DNA of 64,000 bases, from assembly GCF_963576545.1 (NCBI RefSeq), contig NC_083639.1, positions 28,690,829-28,754,828 on the forward strand, written 5' to 3'. Each line of letters starts with the position of its first letter. Position 1 is the first letter of the stretch. A model generated the notes under the pieces. It was not told the DNA's origin. It worked only from the letters and a program-made list of their open reading frames with translations, and ran no database searches. This stretch comes from Limanda limanda (Eukaryota > Chordata > Actinopteri > Pleuronectiformes > Pleuronectidae). The position numbers were made by a program, and so were the translations under genes. Below, in pieces: positions 1 through 12,403 of the stretch.

Positions 1-332
1 AACTCGGCTATAACCCAGTTAGGGACAAAGCACAGCAGCAAAATTAACTGGTAAAATAAACGTTTATTGTAATAGGGTTAGTTCATGGTGGTGACTAAGG
101 AGTTCGTGCAGCAGGTGGTGCTAAATCATCAGCTACTTGAAAAGTAAAACCTGTTCCTACTCGGTCCCTCCCTGCATGACTGACAGTCTAAAGAATTACA
201 ATAATAATAATTCTTGAATGCATCAAGACGCATCGTTGTTCATTCAAGGTCACACCTCTCATGAGCACCCAGTCAACACGGTCATGTACGACAGGCAGCA
301 CCTCCCACCTCCCAGATCCTGTTCCAGCTGCG

Positions 333-3300
333 ATGGGTCTTCTTGCTTGTGCTGAATCTTTGCTCACGGCTCGGCGGGTTTCCCTCTGGTGCGGCGCAAT
401 GAAACAGCCGCTCAACAGCCGACCAATCATCGGTAAGACTCGGCTTCATGTGTGTCTGTGTGTCTGTGTGGCAGCTGTAATGAAACCTCACTCTTGATCC
501 AGAGGTAATTGTGAACCCTTATCAAACCTGCCCTTCATTTCCAAAATCCTAGAAAAAGCTGTTGCTTCAGTCTCTCTTCCTCTCTCTCTCTTCCTTCTGC
601 ATCAACGTCTCTATGTGTATATCTCTTTGAAAGTTGTGTATGTGTGTTAACTGTCTCCTGATCTCTGTAGGGGTGTTGGCACAAGAATCCCGTAAAGACA
701 ATCAGCCTACAGACAGATTTTCCTACCTCCCTGCTTGCTATGTGAAATACCTGGAGGCAGCCGGGGCCAGAGTCGTACCTGTCAGGTAGGACAACTCAGA
801 AATCAGATTGATGACTTCACTCTTTGCCGGAGAGTTCAGTTTTCTGGCTTGTTCCTGAGGTTCAGATTTCAACTGAATTATTTTTCTGTTTCCTCCTCTT
901 TTAAACAAATAATTTGCTTTAACAGTAGACACACCAATCAGGTTTAGGCACTATATAAATGCACCTGGTGAGTTCACCTGACTTCAACTAAAATGGAAGG
1001 AGTCAGAAGAGGAAGAAGAGTGAGGGTGAGAGGGGGAATCCACGGAGGAGGAGAAGGAGTGAGAGGAAGAGGAAGAGGCAGAGGCCGTGCCAGAGGTAGA
1101 GGCCGAGGTGGAGGTAGAGGAAGAGGAAAAGGCCGAGGAGGAGGCGGAGGCTTACTTTTGCTGTTATCAGCCTGCAGTAAAAACCGCATTTAATTATTTT
1201 TTTCAAGCATATACTTACTTGTTGCTCCAACATTAACTGCAACAGCGTCCCAACGTTTTTTTTTTTATCTCATGTGCTGAGGATCATACAGCTCACTTTG
1301 CTTCACCACTTTAATTATTAATTTAATGTCATCCATCTTCAAGAACTTCTTTGCAGTTTGCTCCATTCAATGTCGGGTGTGGAGGGTAAACTACATAGTC
1401 TTCACTCAAGCCTATGTGGGGAATACGTATTTGTAATCTCAAATACACCTTTTTTTTTACCTTTAACTAATCTGGATGTTTCACTGAAGAAAGAAGCAGT
1501 GTTATTGTTTCCAAAGACATTGAGAATATTTTCAGCTGGGATTTAAACTTTTTTTTTTACACAATTTATCATACATGATATTTAACGACCTGGCTGGCAC
1601 TTTATAGGTAGGTGTTATAGGCCTGAGCCTCTTTGAAAACACAACATTGTGTAAAATACAGGCTGTCTGAAGTGATTACTCGTTAATTTATAGGATTTAG
1701 TTTTGAGAAGAAAAACAAACTTATAATCGCAATTAATCTAGATTAATGAATTTCAAAATGTGACATCTATCTATTGACAGCCCTAGTAAATATATATGCT
1801 ATAAATACAGTTGTAATATTGTTGAGATTATATCACAACAATAAAACAGTGTTGATACCTGATAGACAACCTGCATGTCCTGAGTTTCTTCTACATGTTG
1901 AGATTACAAACCTTCTTACAGCTGCTGCTTCAAATCCACATTGATTCGTTATGATTTGAATTGTCTTTGATAGTTAATTGGTTTTTGGCATTAATTTGTT
2001 TTTCTACTTTTGCTCTCCATCAGATTAAATCTATCAGAAGAAGAATATACCAAGATATTCAACTCAATAAACGGGTGAGTTAACCACCGTTCTGCCGTCT
2101 GTATGTCTGTAGATGCTCCTCGTTGTTATGTCTCATGTGAAATCTACATAAATTGTGTTTAGACACATGTGAAGTGTCTCTGAGTGACATCATCTGCTGA
2201 GGATGTGTTTAGGATAAATGTGGAACCTGGTCTCCCTGCAGGTTGGTGCTGCCGGGAGGAGCTTCAAATCTGCTGGCGTCGCACTACAGTCGAGCTTCCA
2301 GTTTTTTTTTCAACTCTGCTCTGAGGGTAAACCAATCAAACCCGTTTAACTGATTTGAATCCAGATGAAGTGACTTCCTTCCATTGGGGTGAGGATTCCA
2401 ATCAGAGCCTCAACCCAATTAGGCTCCAACTTAAATCCTTCCCCCAAATGATTACACAGGAATGATGGGAGTGACGAGCAAATACTTGTAACCCCCCCTC
2501 CCCTGTTGGAGCCTACAGGTGGATGCTGGGGTGAGGAAGATGTGAGCTGGAGAAACCAGGCTTCTCCCCTCAGCGATGCAGGAAGAGAGGCTGGACAGCC
2601 TTCTCTCCTCGGAGGGATTGTAGTAAGAGAGAGAAGAGGGGGAGAACTGGCCTTATATTGGCCCGGTGACCTCAGAGGTCCTGGGGACCAGAGTGGCCAA
2701 TAGCAGTTGACCCTTGTGTCTCCGGTGGCTTTTCACGCCTCTGTGTGAAGTTCTCCGCTAGAAAGGACATGCGGCATCAGGCTTTTGACTACCCATGTAG
2801 GCCGAACTTTGGTTTCACAAAAACCATGTGCCAACATTACATTTAGCTTTTCCTCTGTTTCTTGAATTGCAAACTTAGAGCTCTCATTCTTTTCCCATGT
2901 ATTCTGTCACATTTGTTTGACTATATTGTAACCTGATAATCCACGAAGTAAAGTAATTTCCCTTTGAACGCATTCTCTGCTACAAAATCCAAGTTCTCAT
3001 TCCCTCAGCGTTTCAGAGGACATCATAGTAATTCAAGTCTTTCAAGAACTTTGTTCGGGTTTCTGAGGATGTCCCTCCTCATTAACGACCACGTCTCTGT
3101 CACGTGAATGAAATGGTTTTAAATGTCACCCCACCTCCCTCATCTTAACCTCCCTCTCTCCTCCTTCACCTCCTGTAGGCCAAAGATGCCTCGGACTACT
3201 TCCCCATCTTGGGAAGTTGTCTGGGCTTCCAGCAGCTGACTGTCTTAATAGCGAAGGAAAACCTGCTCACGCTCACTGACACCACGGCTGTGGCTCTGCC

Positions 3301-6300
3301 GCTCAAACTCACACCAAGTAATGTTCCACGTCCTCTGCTCTCTTTGAGCGACCTCACATCATGAAGGGTTTCTTTTCTTTTCCAACACGAGGGACGTCAC
3401 ACGTCCTTCGTGAAGTCAAGGAAGTCAAGGCATTGACTTCCCTTGACTCAAGTTATACTATGAGGGATGATATGGACAGTTCTAATTTGAGCTGAACACA
3501 AGTTAAACAGGTCAATCTGAGGAGGGCTGCTTTAGACAGGGTAAAAAGGGTGCTGTTTTAAATGATCCTTGTGGTATTTTGACCAAAATATGTTTCAGAC
3601 ATTTCATTAAGACCCCAATGAACCATATCAACTGCGGTAAAATGGACATAATATTTCTCATTTAAAGGCTGTGGGAAGATGCGGAATTCTTTTTATGGGA
3701 AGTTCTTCTTTTCTTCACATCTCTTACAAAATCTACTTCCTCTGGGATGACATACGTCTAAAATGTTTAAAATGTTGAATGATATGAATAGTTATCCTGT
3801 AAATTCATCTAATTTAAAGGGATGATGGGGATTGAACCCATAATGTTTGGTTCACAGGAGCAACAACTTTCCACTTTGCCACTATACCCATGTGTTTATA
3901 ATTTCTGTGCACATTTACATACAGTGTGTACAAATCTATATTGATACTAAGGTCCAGCAACAAACGGGTTTGAAAGACTGAACCCAGGAAAAGCTCAATA
4001 GTAAATAAAACATACTTAGAAGTCTCAACTTCTCACACAACATAAACTGATAACATTGTTCAGTCACATAATTTCTATTGATAGAGTTTAAGGTTCTTCT
4101 ACTAGAAGACTTTCCACCACTTACTTTCCTTGAAGGTTTTACTTGAGACAGTTAGTGTGGAATTCCTTTCATAGGAATCCTGCTGGAAAATTATCTGTAA
4201 GAGCAATTTATCCTGAAAAAACCCTGGATTCAATATCTTATTGTGTTCTATCCCCAGCCTCCTCATTCATGGTGTTTGATGTTGTATGATGTGGGCGGAG
4301 CCAATGCAAATGAGACACACCCATCTATTATCAATATAAAATTGTCCAATGATGTTAGAGTCCAGGATTTAACAGATCCTCCTGCCTCACCCCAAATCCT
4401 TGTCCGTCCAACAGTGGGCCATTCCAGTCGTCTGTTTCAGAGTTTCCCCAAAGATGTGCTGAGGTCTCTGACAGAGGAAAACATCTGCCCCCACTTCCAC
4501 AAGTGGAGTCTGACCACAGAGGTATTTCCTACTGGTCATTTACTGGTTTTCCACGTTTGTCTCTTCATCCTTTTACTTAGAACAACCTGACAGTGTAAAT
4601 CTCACCTTCTCCAGCCCATGAAGTGGTATCAGCTCTTGTAAACAAAAAAAGACAGAGTGCAACAGATGTTTTCTTTACCTTGAGACATGTGTAGAAGATA
4701 TCCAGATTACACAACACATTATAAAGACGTGGATGGGGATTGAACCCATGGTCTTTGCTTTACGAGACCAATGCCTTACAACTTGACCACCACGCCACTG
4801 TGCAGATGATTCAGCAGCAGATTAATTAAAATTATTCAGTGAATTTATATTTTGGGGATTTCTCAACATTTCTCATCTGTAATTCAAGTAGTAGCCCGAG
4901 TGATAATCTACTAGTTCTGAAGTCCAAGGTTTTTGATTGATTTTTGATGTTAACTCTTTGGATTTCAGAGCTTCAACAGGAATCCCAGGCTACAGGAGTT
5001 TTACAAGGTCCTGTCGACGAACCACGATGGGAAGCAAGAATTCATCTCCACTATCGAAGGTACCTTTCCTTCCTGGACACGGGAATCTGAGTGTAGTTTG
5101 CTGTAAAGGGAGCACGAAGGTCAGAGCAGATGAATCAGTGTCATGTCGGAAAACAGCTCGAACGAAACCAACTCCACAACGAGTCCTAGAAGAACGAGAG
5201 ACGATCATCTGATAAGAAATAACTCTTTGTTTTCAGAGGATGTCAGGCGTGTTCGTTTATTCTTAAATATGAGAGATATCGATCCAAGGTTTTGGTTCAA
5301 TCAAGTGTTTTATTAAAAATACAATGAAGAGTTATTCATAGCTATGGACAATTATAACAGCCTATGCTAATTCAGTTAGCAGTAGGAAGTTAATAATGGC
5401 CCCGAACAGCAGGGGTTTGATATAATTATAACAGTAGATTTGATGTGATTGGTTATAAAATATTGGAGGGGTGTCACCGCAAATCACTTTGGATCTCCCT
5501 TATTGGTCCAGCCGCAGTCCCACGCCTCTTGTCACCGAATCCAGGAAGTGACTGGGAGCGGCTCTCAGTGACGTTCCTACTACTCTGATAGTTGCTAGGC
5601 AACTCTCCCTACCCAGACAGTCTGATGTTGTTTCCTAACCTAGCCTTGAGTAGAAAATGTCCTGCTCCTGCCATCTTGGCTGCATCAAATGAGCCATAAC
5701 AAACTCTCTCGTCTCTCTCTTATCAAGACAGCTGTGAGATTGACCATCGTTTTGTGACGCACACACATTTCTAGCTAATTCCAAGTATTAAATATGATAA
5801 GAGAAAGGTTTAAAATAATGATTTGTATAAGGTATTATACCTGACTCAAACTGCTCCTACTTCCCCTCCAGCCTTTATTGCAAAGAGTGAGTGCCATTGT
5901 AATTGGAGAAAATATTATTGTGTTTCTGCTTCATCAAAACATATCCTGACTGTGTAAACATTAAGAACAATTGAACCCAAACAATGTCATACTGACTTTG
6001 CCCCAGAAGGGACAGTTCCTTGATCTCTGTCTTATGTCGAATGCAGCTAAGGAAAATATGCTTTAATATCAAAAAGTTAAGTATTAGAACAAGTAAAAGA
6101 TTCATTCTTAATTTGTAGATTAAACCCTAGGAAGGAAAAGGTCATTATTAAATAATTTGTACAAAGCATAATATCTAACTAAAACTACCTCTAGCTTTAT
6201 TGTTAAGAATTCTGTCAGCCCAGACTATAGTTAAACATTTTAAATCCTGACAAGGATCAACAGTAACATAATCATTTCAACACTCTTACTCTACTGAATG

Positions 6301-6874
6301 TGATTGTGATGTAGAAATGATGGAACAGATTAACTGACGAAGGCAGCGATCACATTTCTCTTTTCTCTATACTGACTGTAAATGAGTTGTGGTCTGCTGA
6401 CATTGTCTCTGGTGGTTTCCAGCCTACCGGTATCCAATTTATGGATTACAGTGGCATCCGGAGAAATCCCCCTTTGAGTGGATCGACAAACCGGGGATGA
6501 TTCACTCCACCGCTGCAATAAGAGTCTCCTTCTACTCTGGCAGCTTCTTCGTCTCTGAAGGTAACAAGTGGGATCTCTGTCAGATCCACACCAAATTGTT
6601 CAGAGAGATTCACACTCTACATGTATTCGGCTGTAATACAGTCGTCATGTGACGAATTGGAAAACCAGCAGCTGCTGAAGTCAAATAAAAACTCATCACC
6701 ACGTTCAGCCTTTTCTTTCTTTTGTTCACTTCCTCTCTCACTTCCCCTCCAGCCAGGAAGAGCAACCATCGTTTCCCGAGTCAGGAGGAGGAAGAGAGAG
6801 CGCTCATCTACAACTTCTCTCCCGTCTTCAATGGCATGAAGTCCATCTTCATTCAGAACTATTACTTTGATTGA
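333..6874 (+). CDS. ggh: gamma-glutamyl hydrolase, copy 1 (nine exons, intact)
   Basis: Exons: 333-432, 671-785, 2024-2074, 2242-2326, 3179-3317, 4415-4521, 4969-5059, 6423-6560, 6753-6874. All introns are GT-AG and phases match across every junction, giving 948 nt and 315 aa (human GGH is 318). The family removes gamma-linked glutamates from folylpolyglutamates in lysosomes or outside the cell. Seen: PIIG start of the fold, [21 protein letters not shown] exon 2, VLPGG in exon 4, nucleophile Cys131 in GSCLGF, His192 in FHKWSL and His241 in QWHPEK; all three align with the human catalytic residues at a constant offset of three. The chosen ATG (333) begins a short hydrophobic stretch (LLACAESLL) that makes only a weak signal peptide; an in-frame ATG at 399 is the alternative. 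A solo-LTR-like element lies in intron 7 and a transposase fragment in intron 2. The 3' end carries AATAAA at 6969. Confidence 0.88.
946..1193 (+). mobile_element. 5' part of a DNA transposon with Arg-Gly-rich transposase start
   Basis: In intron 2 of copy 1 a segment absent from copies 2-4 carries a TATA-like ATATAAAT (951-958) and an ATG at 993. This opens a 66-codon frame made of Arg-Gly repeats ([16 protein letters not shown]) that ends in unrelated sequence. The same Arg-Gly coding region, followed by a helix-turn-helix segment, occurs in copy 5 (37021-37829). From memory, fish DDE transposases of an IS630/Tc1-like type begin this way. Only the promoter and N-terminal part remain here. 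Confidence 0.45.
2420..2525. repeat. fold-back repeat in ggh intron 4 (copy 1)
   Basis: Perfect 11-bp inverted ends (TAGGCTCCAAC / GTTGGAGCCTA) enclose about 84 bases that include a C-rich tract. The same structure is in copies 2 (9207-9310) and 5 (39023-39122) and absent from copy 4. Confidence 0.55.
3821..3889 (-). repeat. decayed tRNA-Thr-like sequence, ggh intron 5 (copies 1, 4, 5)
   Basis: The T-arm (GGGTTCAATCCCC on -) and ACCAA anticodon arm are recognisable; the D-arm and acceptor are damaged. Related copies lie at 31683-31748 and 41430-41494. A second decayed tRNA-like unit with GGTTCAATTC lies at 10208-10277, 30581-30645 and 41137-41205. Confidence 0.5.
4725..4796 (-). tRNA. tRNA-Thr(CGT)-like, ggh copy 1 intron 6
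   Basis: On the - strand a 72-nt cloverleaf can be drawn: acceptor GGCGTGG/CCACGTC, D-arm, anticodon loop CTCGTAA and T-arm ATGGG/CCCAT. One mismatch in the anticodon stem (GGT/AGC) and changes in the D-arm suggest a pseudogene. The equivalent in copy 4 (34125-34195) has lost its acceptor, and copy 5 keeps only half (42388-42424). Confidence 0.5.
5241..6252. mobile_element. solo-LTR-like insertion in intron 7 of ggh copy 1
   Basis: The 1012-bp insert begins TGTCAGG and ends CCTGACA, and is flanked by AGGA on both sides. Copy 4 has the uninterrupted site (TTTTCAGAGGATCAACAG, about 34605). A related 1009-bp insert lies in copy 5 intron 4. TG...CA ends and a 4-5-bp target duplication fit a solo LTR; no coding sequence is visible. 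A nonautonomous DNA element is the alternative. Confidence 0.6.
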
Positions 6875-6968
6875 TGCGGAACCTGATGGAGTCAGTGACA
6901 TTGAAACCTCAAATGTAACAATTAGCATCTTAAGCTGATTTGATCAGTATTATGTGAATGCTGTCAAA

Positions 6969-6974
6969 AATAAA
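6969..6974 (+). promoter_or_regulatory. poly(A) signal of ggh copy 1
   Basis: AATAAA lies 95 bases after the stop codon of copy 1, with a second at 6990. The equivalent signal of copy 4 is at 35331. Confidence 0.5.
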
Positions 6975-7812
6975 AGAAGAAGAAAGTGAAATAAAAGGAT
7001 TCCGAGACAAAGAAGGAAAGAAGTTTGAAAATCAGGTAATAAAAAAACTCAAAGAGCAGACGAAGACAAATCCCAAAACGCAAATACACAAAACTCAAAC
7101 ACAAAGGAAACTGCACGTCCACAACAAAAGTTTCTCAAAAGGAAAGGTTGTAAATGAATGTGTTTATTAGACTGTCTCAATTGTTTTTTGACAAGCCTGT
7201 TACCTGAAGACAAACAAGTTACCGACACAAAAAAACAACAATCTACAAATTACGAATGGTGAATTTGTTCTTTATCAATTATTTTGCCGGAGAACATCAT
7301 CTATAAAAGATCAAACCATCCAGTTTCATTGGCTGGAATAAATTTCTGCACTCGTATTGCTCCTGAGGTCAATAATATTGTTTCACACACACAAACACAT
7401 TCATAAAATACTCAAACTCGGCTGTAACCCAGTAAGGGACAAACCACGGCAGAAAAATTAACTGGTAAAATTAACGTTTATTGTAAAAGGGTTAGTTCAT
7501 GGTGGTGACTAAGGCGTTCGTGCAGCAGGTGGTGCTAAATCATCAGCTACTTGAAAAGTAAAACCTGTTCCTGCTCGGTCCCTCCCTGCCTGACTGACGG
7601 TCTAAAGAATTACAATAATAATAATTCTTGAATGCATCAAGACGCATCGTTGTTCATTCAAGGTCCCACCTCTCGTGAGGACCCAGTCACCACAGTCATG
7701 TACGACAGGCAGCACCTCCCACCTCCCAGATCCTGTTCCAGCTGCGGTGGGTCTTCTTGCTTGTGCTGAATCTTTGCTCGCAGCTCTGCTCGTTTCCCTC
7801 TGGTGCGGCGCA

Positions 7813-10019
7813 ATGAACCAGCCGCTCAACAGCCGACCCATCATCGGTAAGACCTGGCTTCATGTGCCTCTGTGTGTCCGTGCAGGGAGCGGTGCTATGT
7901 TTTTTCTTATGTGTGTGTGTGTGTGTGTGAGAGAGAGAAAGTGTGTGTGTTACTATTTTACTATTATGTCATAATTTAATTTAGCACTATAGTCAATGCA
8001 CATTATATCCGTTTCCTTGAAGAATCGGGTCACAACAATAAATAATACAGTAAACACAACATACTGTGAATAAAACAGTTTACGTAAGATAACGGGAACA
8101 AAGTATATTGTGTATTGTAAATTAAATTTAACTATAAAGTGCATACAGAGAAATGCAGAGAACCAGTGTAGAATAGAAATAAAACCCGGTCTGTTGCTGC
8201 TGGTGATAAATGATGGGACTTGTTTTTCTATGGTGTTTGTCTCAATAGTAGAGCGACTCACACAACTTTAAATGTTTCCTCGAGGCTTTGAGGTTACACA
8301 CTGTCACCGGGAACGACACAAACACATGACACCGACCACACTTCTACGACACACAAAAACAACCTGCACGTCTCAGCCTGAGTCACAATGTTTGTGTCTA
8401 GGCACAATTACAGACGCAGAATCAGGGAAGAAACATTAATCACCATCACAATACCGGGCAACATATGTTTGCATCAACGTCTCTATGTGTATATCTCTGT
8501 GATAGTTGTGTATGTGCATTGACCGTCTCCTGTCCTCTGTAGGGGTGTTGGCACAGGAATCCCGTAAAGACGAACAGGCAACAAGGGGCTTTTCCTACAT
8601 CGCTGCTTCCTATCTGAAATACCTGGAGGCAACAGCGGCCAGAGTCGTATCTGTCAGGTAGGACAACTCAGAAATCAGATTGATGACTTCACTCTTTGCG
8701 GGAGAGTTCAGTTTTCCGGCTTTAACACAACATGTGAATTACAAAAAAACGAATTGTTGTGATGTGGACGACCAGTTTAAATGTTTAAACATATTTTTTC
8801 CCAATCAGAGTTAATCTCTCGGGAAAAGAATACAAGATATTCAACTCAATAAACGGGTGAGTTAACCACTGCTCTGCCTTCCATATGTCCGTAGATGCTC
8901 CTTGTTGTTATGTCTCATGTGAAATCTACATAAATTGTGTTTAGGCACATGTGAAGTGTCTCCGAGTGACTCAGGATCTGTTCAGGATAAATGTGGAACC
9001 CGGTCTCCCTGCAGGTTGGTGCTGCCGGGAGGAGCTTCAAATCTGCTGGCGTCGCACTACAGTCGAGCCTCCGGTATTTTTTTCAACTTGGCTCTGAGGG
9101 TAAACCAATCAAACCTGTTTAACTGATTTGACTCAACCCAGTTCAGTCAGACAACTCACGTTCAAACATTTATTGCAGCATTACAACAGGTTTAGTGTTT
9201 GGCGTCTAGGCTCCAACTTAAATCCCTCCCCCAAATGATTACAAAGGAATTATGGGAGTGATGAGCAAACACTTCTACCCCCCCCCCCCCCCCCCCCCCG
9301 TTGGAGCCTACAGGTGGATGCCGGGGTGAGGAAGATGTGAGCTGGAGAAACCAGGCTTCTCTCCTCGGAGGGATTGTAGTAAGAAGGAGAAGAGGGGTAG
9401 AGCTGGCCTTATATTGGCCCGGTGACCTCACAGGTCCTGGGGACCAGAGTGACCAATAGGAGTTGACCCTTGTGTCTCCGGTGGCTTTTCACACATCTGT
9501 GTGAAGTGCTCCGGAACAAAGGACTTTTGACTTCCCATGTAGGCCGAACTTTGGTTTCACAAAAACCATGTGCCAACATTACATTTAGCTTTTCCTCTGT
9601 TTCTTGCATTGCAAACTTAGAGCTCTCATTCTTTTCCCATGTATTCTGTCACATTTGTTTGACTATATTGTAACCTGATAATCCACGAAGTCATTTCCCT
9701 TTGAACGCATTCTCTGCTACAAAATTCACTTCCTCATTCCCTCAGCGTTTCAGAGGGCATCACAAGAACTCAAGTCTTTCAAGAACTTTGTTCGAGGCTA
9801 TGAGGATGTTCGCTCCTCATTAACGACCACATCTCTGTCACGTGAATGAAATGGTTTTAAATGTCACCCCACCTCCCTCATCTTCACCTCCCTCTCTCCT
9901 CCTTCACTTCTTGTAGGCCAACGATGGCTTCCAGCAGCTGACTGTCTTAATAGCGAAGGAGCATCTGCTCACGCTCACTGACACCATGGCTGTGGCTCTG
10001 CCGCTCGAACTCACACCAG
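7813..10019 (+). pseudogene. ggh: gamma-glutamyl hydrolase, copy 2 (truncated, nucleophile deleted)
   Basis: Five exons remain: 7813-7846 (MNQPLN...PIIG), 8543-8657, 8809-8856, 9015-9099 and 9917-10019, all with GT-AG borders and an open frame. Exon 3 is one codon shorter than in the other copies. Exon 5 has lost 36 nt in frame (12 codons), which removes the YFPILGSC block holding the catalytic Cys. Exon 2 differs at positions conserved in the other copies (for example ATAARVVSVR). After exon 5 the ggh intron continues to about 10445 and is then replaced by transposon sequence; exons 6-9, including both catalytic His residues, are absent before copy 3 begins at about 11640. It cannot make an active hydrolase. 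The position equal to the ATG of copy 1 is GTG here. Loss by unequal recombination between tandem copies is my inference. Confidence 0.85.
9207..9310. repeat. fold-back repeat in ggh intron 4 (copy 2), with long C run
   Basis: Same 11-bp inverted ends as at 2420. In this copy the inner C tract has become an uninterrupted run of about 20 C (9280-9299). Confidence 0.55.
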
Positions 10020-10445
10020 GTAATGTTCCACGTCCTCTGCTCTCTTTGAGCGACCTCACATCCTGAAGGGTTTCTTCTCTTTTCCAACGCGAGGGACGTC
10101 ACATGTCCTTCGTGAAGTCAATGCCTTGATTTATAAGTCTTTCACTTGTAAATTATACTATGAGGGATGATATGGACAGTTCTAATTTGAGCTGAACACA
10201 AGGTAAAGCCATGGATTAGAATTGAACCCATGACCTTTAGAATAGAAGACCAACACCTTTGCCAGTTCCCCTGTTAGTTAAACATGTTTTAAAATGACCT
10301 CACCCTCACTGATTATTTGAAGGAATCATGTTTCAAAGGCTGTGGAAAGATGCGGAATTCTTTTAATGGGAAGTTCTTCTTTTCTTCACTTCTCTTACAA
10401 AAACTACTTCACACGACCTCTGGGACGACATACGTCTAAAATGTT

Positions 10446-10543
10446 AATGGGTAATCAGGCCCAGTTTTCCATTAATGTGTACAACTTCAAGCAGGGTTGT
10501 GTCTTCACTTTGTCGTCCCTACAGGCAAGATACCCTATAGGCA
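10446..10543 (+). mobile_element. hAT internal fragment after ggh copy 2 exon 5
   Basis: About 95 bases match the interior of the hAT element at 14063-14150 almost exactly (GGGTAATCAGGCCCAGTTTT onward). They abut ggh intron 5 sequence on the left and another element on the right, marking the 3' breakpoint of copy 2. Confidence 0.6.
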
Positions 10544-10549
10544 GGCACG

Positions 10550-11095
10550 TGCACAGACATTTTGGGGGGCAGGTGCTCAAACCCAAAAAAAGGGTACCCA
10601 TCGCTAAAATTATTTATGAAATTAAAAATAATAATAATAAATAAATAAAAACTGATTCTCCCTCATTTGTTTTACTAGTTGATGGCCTGATCCAATATAA
10701 AAGAGAGCTGCTACCCTGAGCTGCTTGCTGCAGTTCCCTGTCCTTCTGCTTTTGGAGTCTGTCTTTTCTTGGCATTATGCTGCAAATTTTGTAAATGAGA
10801 TAAATCAATTTTTGTGCATAATAATCAAGAGTGACTTACATAATCTCTATAAAGCTGACAACACAGTACACACACATTTTTGTTTACTGTTTTCTGACAG
10901 AGTTGAAGTATAAGCAGCATTACACTAATAATACACCACAATATACCTCACCAGACTGTCACGTAGCTCAACTTAAGATCTACCTTCCATTTCAATAATT
11001 ACGATTTTAAATGAAACAAAACTAGTGAACTTGTCTAATTTGTAGAACAGTAAAACTGCCTTTAAATTCTCTGCATGCCTTCCTGCCTGCCTACC

Positions 11096-11147
<52 letters not shown>

Positions 11148-11632
11148 CCTCTCTCTCTTCATTAAACATGACAAACGTCAGTAAACAGCTGGAAAGGCTT
11201 TGAAATCACGGATTTCGTGAGTTTTTTGTTAGTTTATTTTTTATGAAACGTCGGACCAGTTGCGACGTAATGTTTTCAGCAGCGCTAAAAATTGCACACA
11301 CTGCGTCATTACCTGTTTGTCTGATGCTGCAGGTCAGAGGAGAAGTGGCTGCAGCCGTTTGGCCCACAGTGCTGCATGAGGAGGAGGGACGGGGAAGGGG
11401 GTGCGGGGGGGCTTGTGAGCACCGCGGAGCATGTCGGGGCGAGATTCTCACAAGAACTCAAATAAATGCCCCGTCAGATATCAAAACACATTGGGGGGAA
11501 TTGATGACAGAGAGAGTAATTTTTATTCTTAAATATTGATGAATGAGGAAAAAATTGGACTCCAGCAGAAGGGGCACTTTTCTCATCCAGGGCAAAAGGG
11601 CAGGTGCTTGAGCACCACTAGGGGTCTATCTG
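10550..11632. mobile_element. nonautonomous DNA transposon with imperfect inverted ends
   Basis: Left end CACAGACATTTTGG and right end, read on the other strand, CACAGATAGACCCC share a CACAGAYA start and an inner GGTGCTCAA. The ~1.1-kb interior is AT-rich and contains a (CTGT)n tract; no transposase frame is visible. I cannot name the superfamily or define a target duplication. It separates the broken end of ggh copy 2 from the start of copy 3. Confidence 0.45.
11095..11142. repeat. (CTGT)n microsatellite
   Basis: About eleven CTGT units followed by CT-rich sequence. Confidence 0.9.
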
Positions 11633-11684
11633 TGAGCAGCAACATTTACTGGTAAAATAAACTTTTATTGTATAGGGTTAGTTC

Positions 11685-11783
11685 ATGGTGATGACCAATG
11701 AGTTGGTGCAGCAGGTGTTGCAAAACCATGAGCTACTTGAAAAGTACAAGCTGTTCCTACTCAGTCCCTCCATTCCTGACTGA
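11685..11783 (+). other. small upstream open frame conserved in all five ggh units
   Basis: About 250-330 bases before exon 1 every unit has an ATG-initiated short frame: 85-147, 7499-7561, 11685-11783, 24596-24658 and 35845-35907. The protein is MV(V/M)T followed by a short helical-looking stretch ending NHxLLEK; copy 3 lacks the early stop and reads on for 12 more codons (32 aa). Between the copy 1 and copy 4 types most differences are amino-acid changing, so there is no sign of purifying selection. It may be an upstream ORF in the 5' leader or chance. I do not recognise it. Confidence 0.35.
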
Positions 11784-11785
11784 CA

Positions 11786-11823
11786 GTTTAAAGAACAGAA
11801 GGTAAGACTTCTGTTCTTTAAAA
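11786..11823. repeat. perfect hairpin upstream of ggh exon 1 (copies 3 and 4)
   Basis: 15-bp arms TTTAAAGAACAGAAG / CTTCTGTTCTTTAAA with a 6-base loop. Copy 4 has the same at about 24698-24733. Copies 1 and 2 have a different, shorter hairpin (AAGAATTA arms at about 193 and 7605); copy 5 has none. Confidence 0.75.
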
Positions 11824-12403
11824 CTAGAAAAACTGGAGTTTCCTGCGAGTGAAGGTCAAGCGTGGAAGGTCCCACCTCTCGTGAGCACCCAGTCACCACA
11901 GTCAAGTACGACAGGCAGCACCTCCCACCTCCCAGATCCTGTTCCAGCTGCGCAGGGTCTTCTTGCTTGTGCTGCAGCTCTGCGAGTTTCCCTCCGGTGC
12001 GGCGCAATGAACCAGCCGCTCAACAGCCGACCCATTATCGGTAAGACTCGGCTTCATGTGCCTCTGTGTGTCGGTGTCCGTGCAGGGAGCGGTGGTGGAT
12101 TCTGTTGCTTCTTATGTAATTGAACATGGAGAAGGTTTGGGAGGTTAGTATTTGAGTTATTATCTTAATATCTTACTATTATGTCCTAATTTAATTTACC
12201 ACTACACTCAATGCACATTGTATCATTTTGGGTCCTGGGATTTCTCTTATTATTATCCACACACACACGCACATGGAAGGAATCTGTATATAACCAGTTT
12301 AAATTCATCCCGTAGGAAATTCTTGTGCCAGTTTGCTTAAAGATTTCAGTCACAACAATGAACAACACAGTAAACACAACATAATGTGATTAAAACAATA
12401 TAC

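Noticed and set aside
974..1242. Pro/Leu-rich frames on the - strand
   Set aside because: They mirror the Arg-Gly purine repeat on +; no splice sites or domain.
4243..4414. Upstream extension of ggh exon 6 as coding sequence
   Set aside because: A good acceptor at 4414 gives exact length agreement with human GGH; the extension is only open by chance.
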